Assembly: GCA_903828785.1 (NCBI GenBank)
Contig: CAIKNP010000022.1
Location: 35,816 to 99,815 of the forward strand
Origin: an uncultured Actinomycetes bacterium
GTDB taxonomy: Bacteria; Actinomycetota; Acidimicrobiia; Acidimicrobiales; RAAP-2
DNA length: 64,000 nt
Reading direction: 5' to 3'
Shown: piece by piece, positions 25,712-34,571 of the stretch
How positions within the stretch are numbered: the stretch's first letter is position 1
How the letters are laid out: every line of letters begins with the position of its first letter
Position numbers and translations under genes: made by a program
Notes under the pieces: generated by a model
What the model saw: the letters and a program-made list of their open reading frames with translations, nothing else
Told to the model about the DNA's origin: nothing
Databases searched by the model: none

Positions 25712-27067
25712 TTAGTTCTGCTGGTTCAGCAGTTCGGTGCCGTTGTAGTTGACGGTGGCCAACTGGGCACGGGTGTAAGCAGCGGCGGCGGCGGGCAGTG
25801 GCACGTAGCCATTGGCCGCAGCGTCGAGGAGCTGAGCAACGTGTGATTCCCAGTCGAGGTACTTCACAACAGCCTCACCAGTGGCCTGGCTAGGCTGCGA
25901 CTTCGCCACAATGGCCCACGAGTAGGTCGCGAGTGGCCAAGCGTCGTTTCCGGCCTGGAACACAATCGAGAAGTTCTCGGGGGTGATGCTCGCGCTGGCC
26001 GCGGCGGCAGCCTTAGCGATGTAGCTGAGCATTCCCTGGCTGGTTGGGGTCAACCACTGGCCGTTCTTGTCCTGCAGCACCGCGGCGCTGATGGCAGCGT
26101 TACCGGGAATCAACAGGTAGCTGTACTCGACGTAGCCGATGGAACCAGGGGTGTTAACGATGTCCGAAGCCATGGCAGCGTTGTTCGAAGCACCCAAAAT
26201 GTTGGAGGCTCCCCACTTGTTGCCGGTACCTTCCATCACGCTACCGCTGGGGCTGTGGCCACTGGCACCAGCCGCGTTCAGGTAGTCGGTGAAGGCGTAG
26301 GTGGTGCCGGAAGACGCGCTGCGGTACAAGACCTTGATCGTGTCAATGGCGGCGTTGGTGGTTCCCAGCGCGGCCAGCTTCTTGCCCAGTCCGACGCTTG
26401 GGCCACCGTTGGTAGCAACGATTCCAGCGTTCGACCACTTCGTGACGGTGCCATCGTAGATAGCGGCGATCTCGCCAGCCGTCAAACGAACATTCTTCAG
26501 ACCGGGGAGGTTGTAACCAACAACGGCGCCACCGAGAAGGTAGGGAACCTGAACAAAGTTGGCCGAGACTTCAGCCGAGGTGTTCGCAACTGTTCCACTG
26601 CTCGCCAGGGTACCAGCGGCGGCGGAAATGGGCTGGTCGGAGAAGCCAATGTTCAAGGTACCAGCCTCGATACCACTGCGACCACCGCCCGAACCGGCGG
26701 CGGGGTAGCTGCTGAAGTTGGCGGCGGGGTAGGCCGTCGAACCAGTGGTGGTCACGCCGACGAGCGTCGCGTCAAAGGACGAGCCGTTGATGTTCAGCGT
26801 CGAGGCACCGTTGGGGACATTGAGGTCAATGTCACCGTTGTTACCGGTTCCCTGGAGCTGCGCCTGGGTAGGAACTCCCTTGGAGTACCCAGCAGGGCAA
26901 ACGCCCGTGGACGAGGTCGTCGTCGACAGTTGGTCAGTCGTTTTACTGATCTTGTAGCAGTTAACCGTGGTGTTCGCCTTCGCATTGGCGCTCGCGGGCA
27001 GGGTGCTAAGACCCAGCAGACCAACGCTCGCCATGCTGAATGCGACGGAAATCTTTAGAATTTTCAT
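25712..27067 (-). CDS. pstS: Phosphate-binding protein of the Pst transporter
   Basis: Extracytoplasmic phosphate receptor that delivers phosphate to PstCA. The 451-residue protein has a signal peptide ending in LPASANA, a 90-residue N-terminal stretch rich in Thr, Ser and Asn with Cys37 and Cys57, then the PstS fold with GGGRSGIEAGTLNIGFSDQP, LTAGEIAAIYDGTVTKWSN, the SSGTTYAFTDYL phosphate-site loop and GSIGYVEYSY. It is longer than the usual 340-380 residues and lacks the lipobox cysteine expected for a monoderm PstS. The ATG at 27067 follows GAGAGAAGAAG. It is oriented away from pstCAB. Confidence 0.93.
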   Translation of the reverse strand: MKILKISVAFSMASVGLLGLSTLPASANAKANTTVNCYKISKTTDQLSTTTSSTGVCPAGYSKGVPTQAQLQGTGNNGDIDLNVPNGASTLNINGSSFDATLVGVTTTGSTAYPAANFSSYPAAGSGGGRSGIEAGTLNIGFSDQPISAAAGTLASSGTVANTSAEVSANFVQVPYLLGGAVVGYNLPGLKNVRLTAGEIAAIYDGTVTKWSNAGIVATNGGPSVGLGKKLAALGTTNAAIDTIKVLYRSASSGTTYAFTDYLNAAGASGHSPSGSVMEGTGNKWGASNILGASNNAAMASDIVNTPGSIGYVEYSYLLIPGNAAISAAVLQDKNGQWLTPTSQGMLSYIAKAAAAASASITPENFSIVFQAGNDAWPLATYSWAIVAKSQPSQATGEAVVKYLDWESHVAQLLDAAANGYVPLPAAAAAYTRAQLATVNYNGTELLNQQN

Positions 27068-27145
27068 CTTCTTCTCTCTTGTGTAGGGGTTGTTGTTGTA
27101 CTCATTGTTCCCTCCCCAGCCATGGGAAAGGAACATGAAATAACA

Positions 27146-27194
27146 CAGGTAACTTACGGTGCCGAAATGAACAGACCCTGACGGTCAGGTAACT
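27146..27194. promoter_or_regulatory. Repeat-containing operator-like region upstream of pstS (possible Pho box)
   Basis: CAGGTAACT occurs twice, at 27146 and 27186, exactly 40 bp apart, and the perfect palindrome CCTGACGGTCAGG (27177-27189) overlaps the second copy. On the pstS strand the repeats read AGTTACCTG, with GTTCATT between them, which resembles the GTTCACC direct-repeat Pho box of other Actinomycetota. Likely regulator: the PhoB/RegX3-like protein at 31555. Functional role is inferred. Confidence 0.5.
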
Positions 27195-27304
27195 CGCAGT
27201 AAATATTGTGTGAATTCTTGGCTAACTCTTTTTCGCACCACGCCCCTAGCTTCTCTTCACGATCAAGGCCCGGTTGCGATAAGCAATGGCCGTCGAGTCG
27301 GGAC

Positions 27305-27310
27305 TAGAGT
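27305..27310 (+). promoter_or_regulatory. Candidate -10 box (TAGAGT), leaderless start of threonine-synthase-like gene
   Basis: TAGAGT ends 8 nt before the ATG at 27319. The gap CGCACGGT is not a ribosome-binding site. Confidence 0.4.
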
Positions 27311-27318
27311 CGCACGGT

Positions 27319-28413
27319 ATGAATAGAGATGGCTTCAAAAACGACCTATTCTTCAGCTGTGGGTTCTGTGGTGAAACCTTCGAATTGGCGCTCGATCGAA
27401 GGAAATGCACCTGCGGCGGGGTACTCGACCTAAATTTCAAGGATCAGCCCTTCGCGCCCGACTTTAGGCAGCGACGTCCGGGGCTGGCTCGCTACCGCGA
27501 AGCACTGGCCGTGGAACCGGCACTTCTCGCCAGGGCCTCCTTGGATGCTTCACCGACGCCACTCGTGGAATTGGCGCCTGGTCTTCACGCCAAGTGTGAC
27601 TTCGTCAGTCCATCGGGCTCATTCAAGGACCGAGGACAGCAGGTCTTAGTTGCCGTTGCGCTTGGGCTGGGAGCTTCTCGAGTCGTCATTGATTCCTCAG
27701 GTAATTCGGGGGCGGCCTGTGCCGCTCACTGCGCCAAGGTTGGCTTACCCTGCACCGTGGTCGTGCCGGACCACGCTCCCATGGCGAAATTACAACAATC
27801 ACTTGGCTACGGTGCCAGCGTCGAATCGGCGACCGGCGGTCGGGCGGGGGCGACGGCCCTGGCGGCGTCCCTCGTAGACGAACCGGGCACCTTCTACGCC
27901 AGCCACTCCGAGAATCCCTTTTTTCTCGAGGGAACCAAGGCCTGGGCCTTTGAACTCTGGGAACAATTAGGTGACGCCCCGGCCGAAGTCGTGATCAGCC
28001 TCGGTAGTGGCACTTTATTTCTCGGCGCCTACGAAGGATTCCGTTACCTCATGCGACAGGGATACGCCACGCGAATACCGCGCATGGTCGCAGTACAGGC
28101 CCAGGGATGGGCGCCGCTCGTGGGTGATTTGAGTCACGGCGACACCGCGCCATTGGCCGACGGGATTGCCATTGAAAATCCCCGACGTCGGACCCAAATC
28201 GAAGCGGCGATTGTCGCGAGCGGAGGTGAGGTGCGCGTTGTTAACAACGCCGAGATCAACGAGGCGACCCAGTGGTTGCGAAAGCACGGGATTTGGGTTG
28301 AGCCAACCTCCGGAGCGGCCTGGGCGGGTAGCCAGCAGAAGAGTCAAGCTCTCGATGGTCCGGTGGTGGTGAGTCTCGGCGGCGCTGGATTTAAATCCGG
28401 TCAGATGGCGTAA
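27319..28413 (+). CDS. Threonine-synthase-like PLP enzyme with N-terminal zinc ribbon
   Basis: A 364-residue fold-type-II PLP enzyme. An N-terminal zinc ribbon (CGFCGETF then CTCGG) precedes the catalytic domain, as in archaeal and actinobacterial threonine synthases. The PLP lysine is in SGSFKDRGQQ, the cofactor phosphate loop in SSGNSGAACAAHCAK, and the late GSGTLFLGAYEG loop is present. It may convert O-phosphohomoserine to threonine and phosphate, but threonine-dehydratase or cysteate-synthase activity is possible. It sits inside the phosphate-uptake region between pstS and pstC. Confidence 0.85.
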   Translation: MNRDGFKNDLFFSCGFCGETFELALDRRKCTCGGVLDLNFKDQPFAPDFRQRRPGLARYREALAVEPALLARASLDASPTPLVELAPGLHAKCDFVSPSGSFKDRGQQVLVAVALGLGASRVVIDSSGNSGAACAAHCAKVGLPCTVVVPDHAPMAKLQQSLGYGASVESATGGRAGATALAASLVDEPGTFYASHSENPFFLEGTKAWAFELWEQLGDAPAEVVISLGSGTLFLGAYEGFRYLMRQGYATRIPRMVAVQAQGWAPLVGDLSHGDTAPLADGIAIENPRRRTQIEAAIVASGGEVRVVNNAEINEATQWLRKHGIWVEPTSGAAWAGSQQKSQALDGPVVVSLGGAGFKSGQMA

Positions 28414-28464
28414 CTTTTCAGCCGTTATTCACTTGTTGCAAATCACGATTTCACATTCCGTTAA

Positions 28465-28505
28465 CTTAACTACCCTAAGTTAAGGCCGTTCGCTTCGAAG
28501 AACGG
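28465..28505. promoter_or_regulatory. Two short inverted repeats in the pstC leader
   Basis: CTTAACT-N6-AGTTAAG (28465-28484) and CCGTTC-N8-GAACGG (28486-28505) lie back to back about 105 nt before pstC. The first is AT-rich and could be an operator or promoter element; the second could be a weak terminator of the gene upstream. No clear GTTCACC-type repeat array is seen here. Confidence 0.35.
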
Positions 28506-28609
28506 TCAGTAGCACCCTTTTCGATGCAAGCACTGTTTTCCAACAAATGGTTGGCAGAGACGAAGGGCTAGGTCGTGCGACCAGTACTACCGACAGACGA
28601 GTTCGTAGC

Positions 28610-29575
28610 ATGACGGTTCTCCTTGACAATCTGAAAGACGACGACCTGACGGAGAACATCTCCGCTGGCCCCTCTCGCGGTTGGTACCACTGGCTTATCG
28701 TCATTGCGAGTTCGCTCTTCGCCGTCGTGAGTATTGGCTTTGTCGGATCAATCCTCGCCTACTCCTTCCCCGCTTGGGGCCACGCCGCCACGCTGATTAC
28801 CGGGCGCGGCTGGCAGTCACCCACCGGTCCGTACGGTGGACTCGCCATGATCACCGGTACGCTCGAAACCTCTCTCTTAGCGCTCACCTTTGCCGTACTC
28901 GTCGGACTCGGTACCTCAATTGCCATCGTCTTTTTGGTTCCCCGTCGCCTGCGAACTATTGTCGCAACGGCGGTAGAACTCTTGGCCGCCGTTCCGTCAA
29001 TCATTTATGGCCTTTGGGGATTCTTGGTCCTCGCCCCGTGGATGCTTAAATCCTTCGATCCCTTCCTCGCCAAGCTTCCCTTTTCGAGTGCAATTTTCGG
29101 TCCCAGCTCCCAGCAGTTTGGCCCCTCATTACTCCTCGCCAGTGTGGTTCTGGGGGTAATGATTCTGCCCACCTTCGTTGCCATCAGTCGGGAAGTCATT
29201 TCGGCGGTGCCTAACGACCTCGTCGAAGCCAGTTATTCGCTGGGCGCAACTCGCTGGCAGGTCATTAAAGACGTCGTGCTCCCCGCGGCCAAGATTGGCT
29301 TACTTGGCGCGACTTTTCTTTCGCTGGCTCGAGCCACGGGCGAAACCGTTGCGGTCGCCCTGGTCGCCGGTGGCGTGGCCGACGTTCAGTTTCACCTACT
29401 CCAGCCAGGTACGTCGATTGCGGCCTGGATCGCGACGCAGTTCGGTGAGGCGCAAGGAAACGAGATCTCGGCGCTCATGGCTCTCGGTGTTCTCTTGATG
29501 CTTATTAATTTCAGTCTTTCCCTCATCAGCCGTTCACTCGTAAATCGGCAGAGAAAGGCATTGGCCCGGGTATGA
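28610..29575 (+). CDS. pstC: Phosphate ABC transporter permease PstC
   Basis: One of the two membrane subunits of the high-affinity phosphate importer. The 321-residue protein has six helices, the PstC-type long first outside loop (TGRGWQSPTGPYGGLAMITGT) and the coupling-helix motif EASYSLGATRWQVIKDVVLPAA that docks on PstB. The ATG at 28610 is chosen over 28547 because it gives the more usual short N terminus; the ribosome-binding site is poor in both cases. The stop overlaps pstA as ATGA. Confidence 0.93.
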   Translation: MTVLLDNLKDDDLTENISAGPSRGWYHWLIVIASSLFAVVSIGFVGSILAYSFPAWGHAATLITGRGWQSPTGPYGGLAMITGTLETSLLALTFAVLVGLGTSIAIVFLVPRRLRTIVATAVELLAAVPSIIYGLWGFLVLAPWMLKSFDPFLAKLPFSSAIFGPSSQQFGPSLLLASVVLGVMILPTFVAISREVISAVPNDLVEASYSLGATRWQVIKDVVLPAAKIGLLGATFLSLARATGETVAVALVAGGVADVQFHLLQPGTSIAAWIATQFGEAQGNEISALMALGVLLMLINFSLSLISRSLVNRQRKALARV

Positions 29576-30501
29576 ACCCCATGGATGAATTAACCTTGAC
29601 ACCCTCTTTAACGGTGACTCACGACACAATTCAACTCATTGCGAAGTCGCATCGAGCACGACGCGTGCTGATTTCTCGCGTCGTGACCGCTCTCTGCCTC
29701 GCGGCTCTGGTCATTAGCGCCGTGCCCCTCGTGCTCCTGCTGGTGCAATTGGTGACTCGTGGGGCATCCCAACTGAATACGGCCTTCTTTACGACCTTGC
29801 CCCAGTCGCCGACGATTATGAGCCCCAATCTCACGGGAGGCGTCTCAAACGCAATTATCGGCACGATAGCCCTGACCGTCTACGCCTCACTGATGGCCAT
29901 ACCGGTGGGCGTCTTCGCTGGGGTGTACTTGGGCGAATCGACATCGAAATTCGCCTCAGTACTGCGCATAGTCGCTCAGACCATGGCTGGGGCCCCGTCC
30001 ATCCTCATGGGATTGTTCGGTTTCTCATTCGTCGTGAAATTTCTCCACGTCGGGTTTTCGGCAATCGCCGGCTCGTTCGCTTTAGCCGTATTGATGCTGC
30101 CGGTAATCGCCATTTCCACCGAGTTGTCTATACGCGGCGTGCCGAACACCTTGCGCGAAGCGGGACTCGCCCTGGGAGCGAAGCCTCACACTATTTCGAC
30201 CAAGATTGTTATCCCCTCTGCCCTAACGGGCATCGTCACCGGCTGCATGTTGGCGGTCGCTCGAGCCGTTGGTGAGACCGCGCCAGTGCTTCTCACCATC
30301 GGTGGGGGCTACATCAACCAGTGGCGTCCGCTCAATCCGGTGTCGGCGCTTCCACTTTCTATCTACATCAACGCAAAATCTGAATATCCCTCCGAGCGAG
30401 CGCAGGTCTGGGGAATTGCCCTGGTCCTCGTACTCTTCGTGTTCGTCGTCAGTTTGTCTGCTCGAGTATGGGCGGCCAGAAAACAGAAAAGGAATAGCTA
30501 A
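29572..30501 (+). CDS. pstA: Phosphate ABC transporter permease PstA
   Basis: The second membrane subunit of the phosphate importer, 309 residues, six helices. The EAA-type loop REAGLALGAKPHTISTKIVIPSA for contact with PstB and the VARAVGETAPVLLT segment are typical. Start and stop overlap the neighbouring genes (ATGA with pstC, TAATG with pstB), so translation of the three is tightly coupled. Confidence 0.95.
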   Translation: MNPMDELTLTPSLTVTHDTIQLIAKSHRARRVLISRVVTALCLAALVISAVPLVLLLVQLVTRGASQLNTAFFTTLPQSPTIMSPNLTGGVSNAIIGTIALTVYASLMAIPVGVFAGVYLGESTSKFASVLRIVAQTMAGAPSILMGLFGFSFVVKFLHVGFSAIAGSFALAVLMLPVIAISTELSIRGVPNTLREAGLALGAKPHTISTKIVIPSALTGIVTGCMLAVARAVGETAPVLLTIGGGYINQWRPLNPVSALPLSIYINAKSEYPSERAQVWGIALVLVLFVFVVSLSARVWAARKQKRNS

Positions 30502-31340
30502 TGGATCAAAACATTACGGAAGCGAACAGTCCAGAAGTCTTGGTCGCCACCGAATCGCGTACGCCGGGCAGTGTGGCAATGAGCTTGCGCAACGTCGCCG
30601 TCTCCTTCAACGGAAAGACCGCCGTTCGCGACTGCACCTTCGACGTCGAGTCGAAGAAGGTGACGAGTCTGATTGGCCCTTCCGGTTCAGGGAAGACCAC
30701 TTTGCTACGAGCGCTCAATCGCCTCCACGACCTCACTCCCGGAGCCAAGGTCAACGGTCAAATCCTTCTCGAAGGTACCGACATTTACCGGGGTGACATG
30801 ACCGCCACGGAGTTGCGCACGCGCGTTGGCATGGTCTTCCAGCGACCCAACCCCTTCCCCACCATGTCGATCTACGACAACGTGATTTCGGGTTTGCGCT
30901 TCAATGGCGTAAAGAAGAAGTCAATGCTCGACGAGATTGCCGAACGCTCATTGCGTGACGCCGCTCTCTGGGAGAGTGTTGAGTCCCGCCTCAAGGTCAG
31001 TGCCGGCAACCTCTCCGGCGGCGAGCAGCAGCGCCTTTGCATTGCGCGCGCCCTCGCCCTCGACCCCGAGGTTCTCTTGATGGACGAACCCACCTCCGCG
31101 CTCGACCCCATCGCGACCTTGCGTATCGAGGAGCTCCTCGTGACCTTGAAGCAGCGAGTAACTATCATCATCGTGACGCACAACATGCAACAGGCTTCGC
31201 GTATTTCTGACGATTGCGCCTTCTTGTTGATGGGTGAGGACCGAGCGGGTGAACTCATCGAGTTCTCCACCACGCAGAAGATCTTCAACGATCCAAAAGA
31301 TAGTCGCACCCTCGACTACACCCTCGGTCGATTCGGCTGA
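30501..31340 (+). CDS. pstB: Phosphate ABC transporter ATP-binding protein PstB
   Basis: Cytoplasmic ATPase driving phosphate import. The 279-residue protein has Walker A GPSGSGKTT, the PstB-specific VFQRPNPFPTMSIYDN segment, the signature LSGGEQQR, Walker B EVLLMDEPTSALD and the switch His in IIVTHNMQQA. No phoU follows, although phoU is a common last gene of pst operons. Confidence 0.96.
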   Translation: MDQNITEANSPEVLVATESRTPGSVAMSLRNVAVSFNGKTAVRDCTFDVESKKVTSLIGPSGSGKTTLLRALNRLHDLTPGAKVNGQILLEGTDIYRGDMTATELRTRVGMVFQRPNPFPTMSIYDNVISGLRFNGVKKKSMLDEIAERSLRDAALWESVESRLKVSAGNLSGGEQQRLCIARALALDPEVLLMDEPTSALDPIATLRIEELLVTLKQRVTIIIVTHNMQQASRISDDCAFLLMGEDRAGELIEFSTTQKIFNDPKDSRTLDYTLGRFG

Positions 31341-31495
31341 TTTCCCTCGGGTCTGCCTCGCGTCGAGGCGACGCGGCGGAGCCGGCGAGGTCGGCACACC
31401 AAGGAGTCACCACAAAGTTTCATTTTTTGCATACCGCACGGTTGCCAAAAATTCACGAACTGATAAGAATCACCCCCTAACTTGTAAACGTGAAT

Positions 31496-31531
31496 CGCCG
31501 GCCCGCCCTTCCCCCCTTGAGGCGGGCGGCG
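31496..31531 (+). terminator. Hairpin between pstB and the response regulator gene
   Basis: CGCCG-G-CCCGCC pairs with GGCGGG-CGGCG around a pyrimidine-rich loop and is followed by TTTC. It can act as a terminator of pstCAB or as an attenuator in front of the regulator gene. Confidence 0.5.
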
Positions 31532-31554
31532 TTTCGCCCCTCGTTCGAAGCACA

Positions 31555-32256
31555 ATGACCGCCCTTCCCAGCACCCACGACCGCACTCTCGTCCTCATCG
31601 TTGAAGACGAAGAAAGCTACCTCGACGCGCTTCACATCGGTCTCACGGCCGAAGGTTTCGCCGTCCTGGCCGCACCTACGTTGGCCCAGGCTCGCGAGAC
31701 CCTTAAGTCCGCGTCGCCCGACATCATCTTGCTCGACGTGATGCTGCCTGACGGGTCGGGCATCGACTTTTGTCGGGAAGTGGGCGCCAGCTCCAACATT
31801 CCCGTGATCATGGTCTCGGCCCGCTCCAGCGAGGTTGACGTCGTACTCGGGTTGGAGATTGGAGCCGCGGACTACGTCACCAAGCCCTACCGACTACGCG
31901 AACTCATCTCGCGCATGCGCGCAGTCTTGCGTCGCGTGAACCCACGAGTCGATGACGAAGTTATCGCCTTCGGCGATCTTCGCCTCGATCTCGGTCGACG
32001 AACCCTCACGAGGAATAAAGAGGAGATTGTGCTGAGTCGCAAGGAATTCGACCTCCTCGCACTCTTCGCCAATCGCCTGGGCAACGTTGTTACTCGCGAA
32101 GAGTGCATCGACGCCTTGTGGTGGGGGCTGGAACTCTCCGACACCCGATCGCTCGACACTCACGTGAAGCGCCTGCGCCAAAAGATGGAGGCAGTGCCGG
32201 ATGAACCCAGCCAACTCTTAACGATTCGTGGTGTGGGTTTTCGGCTCGACCCCTGA
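31555..32256 (+). CDS. OmpR/PhoB-family response regulator (RegX3/PhoP-like)
   Basis: A 233-residue DNA-binding regulator. The receiver domain (residues about 12-125) has EDEE, the phosphorylated Asp in IILLDVMLP, the Ser in VSARSS and Lys in VTKPYR. The winged helix (residues about 140-232) has LSRKEFDLLALFANRLGNVVTREE, DTHVKRLRQKME and the closing IRGVGFRLDP. Its position next to pstCAB suggests control of the phosphate response. No sensor kinase gene is adjacent, which is unusual for RegX3/PhoP. Confidence 0.88.
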   Translation: MTALPSTHDRTLVLIVEDEESYLDALHIGLTAEGFAVLAAPTLAQARETLKSASPDIILLDVMLPDGSGIDFCREVGASSNIPVIMVSARSSEVDVVLGLEIGAADYVTKPYRLRELISRMRAVLRRVNPRVDDEVIAFGDLRLDLGRRTLTRNKEEIVLSRKEFDLLALFANRLGNVVTREECIDALWWGLELSDTRSLDTHVKRLRQKMEAVPDEPSQLLTIRGVGFRLDP

Positions 32257-32315
32257 ACACGCTAGGCCTCCTCGAGGTACCCGCGGCTCAGTCAGTGGCG
32301 TGACCCGGCGAGGAT

Positions 32316-33305
32316 TTAGAGCAAGCCGAGGGACTGCACCTCATCGCGCTCGGACAGCAGTTCGTCAGTCGTTAGCTTGATTCGAGCGGCCGCGAAGTCA
32401 TCGATCTCGAAGCCCTCCTTCACGGACCAGTTTCCTTTTCCGTCGGCGGTGATTGGCAAGCCAAAAGTCAAGCCTTCGGGAACGCCGTAGTCACCCGTAC
32501 TCGTCACCGCGACCGAGACGCAGTCGTCCGCCGCGGTAGGGGTGGAGAGTGAGACCACGGTGTCGATGGCCGCGGAAGCGGCGGAGGCGGCGGAACTCAG
32601 TCCTCGGGCTTCGATGATTGCCGCCCCACGCTTCTGCACGGTCGTAATGAATTCGCCCTCGAGCCAGGCGCGGTCCGAAATAACGTCGGTGCTGGCGCGT
32701 CCCCCAATGCTGGCGTTCGCAAAGTCGGGGAACTGCGTCGCCGAGTGGTTACCCCAGATCGCCAGATTCTTGACCTCGCTCACCAAGACACCCGCCTTCT
32801 TCGCCAGCTGCGTTTCGGCCCGATTTTGGTCCAGACGCGTCATCGCGAACCAGCGCTCCGCCGGTACCTCGGGGGCGTTCGAGCGGGCAATTAGACAGTT
32901 GGTATTGCAGGGATTGCCAACGACGAGCACTCGCACGTCGCTGGCCGCGTTCTCGGCGATAGCCCGACCCTGGGGCTTGAAAATACCCCCGTTAATGGTC
33001 AGCAGGTCCCCACGTTCCATGCCGGCCTTGCGAGGCACGGAACCGACCAGCAGGGCCCAGTTGGTGCCCGAGAAGGCGTGCGACAGGTCACTCGTGGCCT
33101 CGATACCGTGCAGCAGGGGAAAGGCCCCGTCATCGAGTTCCATAGCCACGCCGTTGAGGGCCTTCATCGCCGGCTCGATTTCGAGCAGTCGCAAGACGAC
33201 GGGAGTCTCGGCGCCAAAGAGTTGACCCGAGGCGATACGGAATAACAATTGATAACCGATTTGGCCGGCGGCGCCGGTGACGGTGACGTGGACGGGCTTG
33301 TTCAT
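32316..33305 (-). CDS. mdh: Malate dehydrogenase (NAD-dependent, cytosolic-type)
   Basis: Oxidises malate to oxaloacetate in the TCA cycle. The 329-residue protein starts with [21 protein letters not shown], the NAD loop of the long-type malate dehydrogenases, and has the substrate Arg in [24 protein letters not shown], the second Arg in MTRLDQNRA and the catalytic His in IWGNHSATQ. The ATG at 33305 follows AAAGGAGCATC. Last gene of the TCA/one-carbon run. Confidence 0.96.
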   Translation of the reverse strand: MNKPVHVTVTGAAGQIGYQLLFRIASGQLFGAETPVVLRLLEIEPAMKALNGVAMELDDGAFPLLHGIEATSDLSHAFSGTNWALLVGSVPRKAGMERGDLLTINGGIFKPQGRAIAENAASDVRVLVVGNPCNTNCLIARSNAPEVPAERWFAMTRLDQNRAETQLAKKAGVLVSEVKNLAIWGNHSATQFPDFANASIGGRASTDVISDRAWLEGEFITTVQKRGAAIIEARGLSSAASAASAAIDTVVSLSTPTAADDCVSVAVTSTGDYGVPEGLTFGLPITADGKGNWSVKEGFEIDDFAAARIKLTTDELLSERDEVQSLGLL

Positions 33306-33325
33306 GATGCTCCTTTGGAAAAACT

Positions 33326-34522
33326 TTACAGGCGGTCCACGATGGCGGAAGCGAACTCGGAACACTTCACTTCGCGAGCGCCCTCCATGAGGCGTGCGAA
33401 GTCGTAGGTAACGATCTTTTCGGCGATGGTGGCCTCGAGGGCGCGGACAATGTCAGCCGCCGCGTCTCGCCAACCCAGGTGCTCGAACATCAAGACCCCC
33501 GACAGCAGCACCGAACCGGGGTTGACCTTGTCCTGGCCGGCGTACTTGGGCGCCGTGCCGTGGGTGGCCTCAAAGATGCCGTGACCCGTGACGTAATTGA
33601 TGTTGGCGCCCGGGGCGATACCGATACCACCGACTTGCGCCGCCAGGGCGTCAGAGAGGTAGTCGCCGTTCAGGTTCATCGTTGCGATGACGTCGAATTC
33701 CTTCGGACGCGTGAGAACCTGCTGCAGAGTGATGTCCGCAATGGAGTCCTTGACCAGCAACTTGCCCTCGGGCTTCCCCCCACAGTCGTCCCAGCCGACG
33801 GCGACGTCGGCGAACTCGTCACGCACCAACTGGTAGCCGTACTTCATAAAGGCCCCTTCGGTGTACTTCATGATGTTGCCCTTGTGCACCAGCGTCACTG
33901 ACGGTCGGTCGTGCTCGAGCGCGTACTTAATTGAAGCGCGAATGAGGCGCTCGGAACCAAACTTTGAGATGGGCTTAAATCCCAGGCCACTCATCTCGCG
34001 AATATCCCATCCGAAGTTGTCGTGCAGGTAGGAACGCAGCTTCTCGGCGTCGGCGGTTCCGGCTTCGAGCTCCATACCAGCGTAGACGTCTTCGCAGTTC
34101 TCACGGAAGATAACCATGTCGACGTCCTCGGGACGCTTCACGGGTGAGGGGACGCCCTGGAACCAACGAACCGGACGCAGGCACACGTAGAGATCAAGGA
34201 TTTGACGCAGCGCCACGTTCAAGGAGCGAAAGCCTCCGCCAATGGGGGTGGTCAGGGGACCCTTAATACCGATGAGGTAGTCCCGGAAGGCGGTGATGGT
34301 CTCGTCGGGCAACCAGTTACCGGTTTCCTTGAAAGCCTTCTCTCCAGCCAATACTTCCATCCATTCAATGCGCCGGCCGTACTTGGCGGCCGCGGCGTCG
34401 AGGACCAGTTTGGCGGCGGGCCAAATATCGACGCCAGTCCCGTCGCCCTCAATAAAGGGGATAATGGGGTTCGACGTTACCTGTAAGACACCGTCAGCAT
34501 TTGTTGTGATTTTGTCAGCCAT
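33326..34522 (-). CDS. icd: Isocitrate dehydrogenase, NADP-type
   Basis: Oxidative decarboxylation of isocitrate to 2-oxoglutarate. The 398-residue protein has the substrate loop [18 protein letters not shown], which contains the serine that is phosphorylated in E. coli, the metal ligands in [10 protein letters not shown] and [12 protein letters not shown], and the NADP-binding [18 protein letters not shown]. No AceK kinase is seen in the window. It lies 20 nt upstream of mdh and they are surely co-transcribed. Confidence 0.96.
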   Translation of the reverse strand: MADKITTNADGVLQVTSNPIIPFIEGDGTGVDIWPAAKLVLDAAAAKYGRRIEWMEVLAGEKAFKETGNWLPDETITAFRDYLIGIKGPLTTPIGGGFRSLNVALRQILDLYVCLRPVRWFQGVPSPVKRPEDVDMVIFRENCEDVYAGMELEAGTADAEKLRSYLHDNFGWDIREMSGLGFKPISKFGSERLIRASIKYALEHDRPSVTLVHKGNIMKYTEGAFMKYGYQLVRDEFADVAVGWDDCGGKPEGKLLVKDSIADITLQQVLTRPKEFDVIATMNLNGDYLSDALAAQVGGIGIAPGANINYVTGHGIFEATHGTAPKYAGQDKVNPGSVLLSGVLMFEHLGWRDAAADIVRALEATIAEKIVTYDFARLMEGAREVKCSEFASAIVDRL

Positions 34523-34571
34523 GCCCTCATCCTACGACGCAAAACCGGTTTCGGGCTGGGCGACGAGGCTC

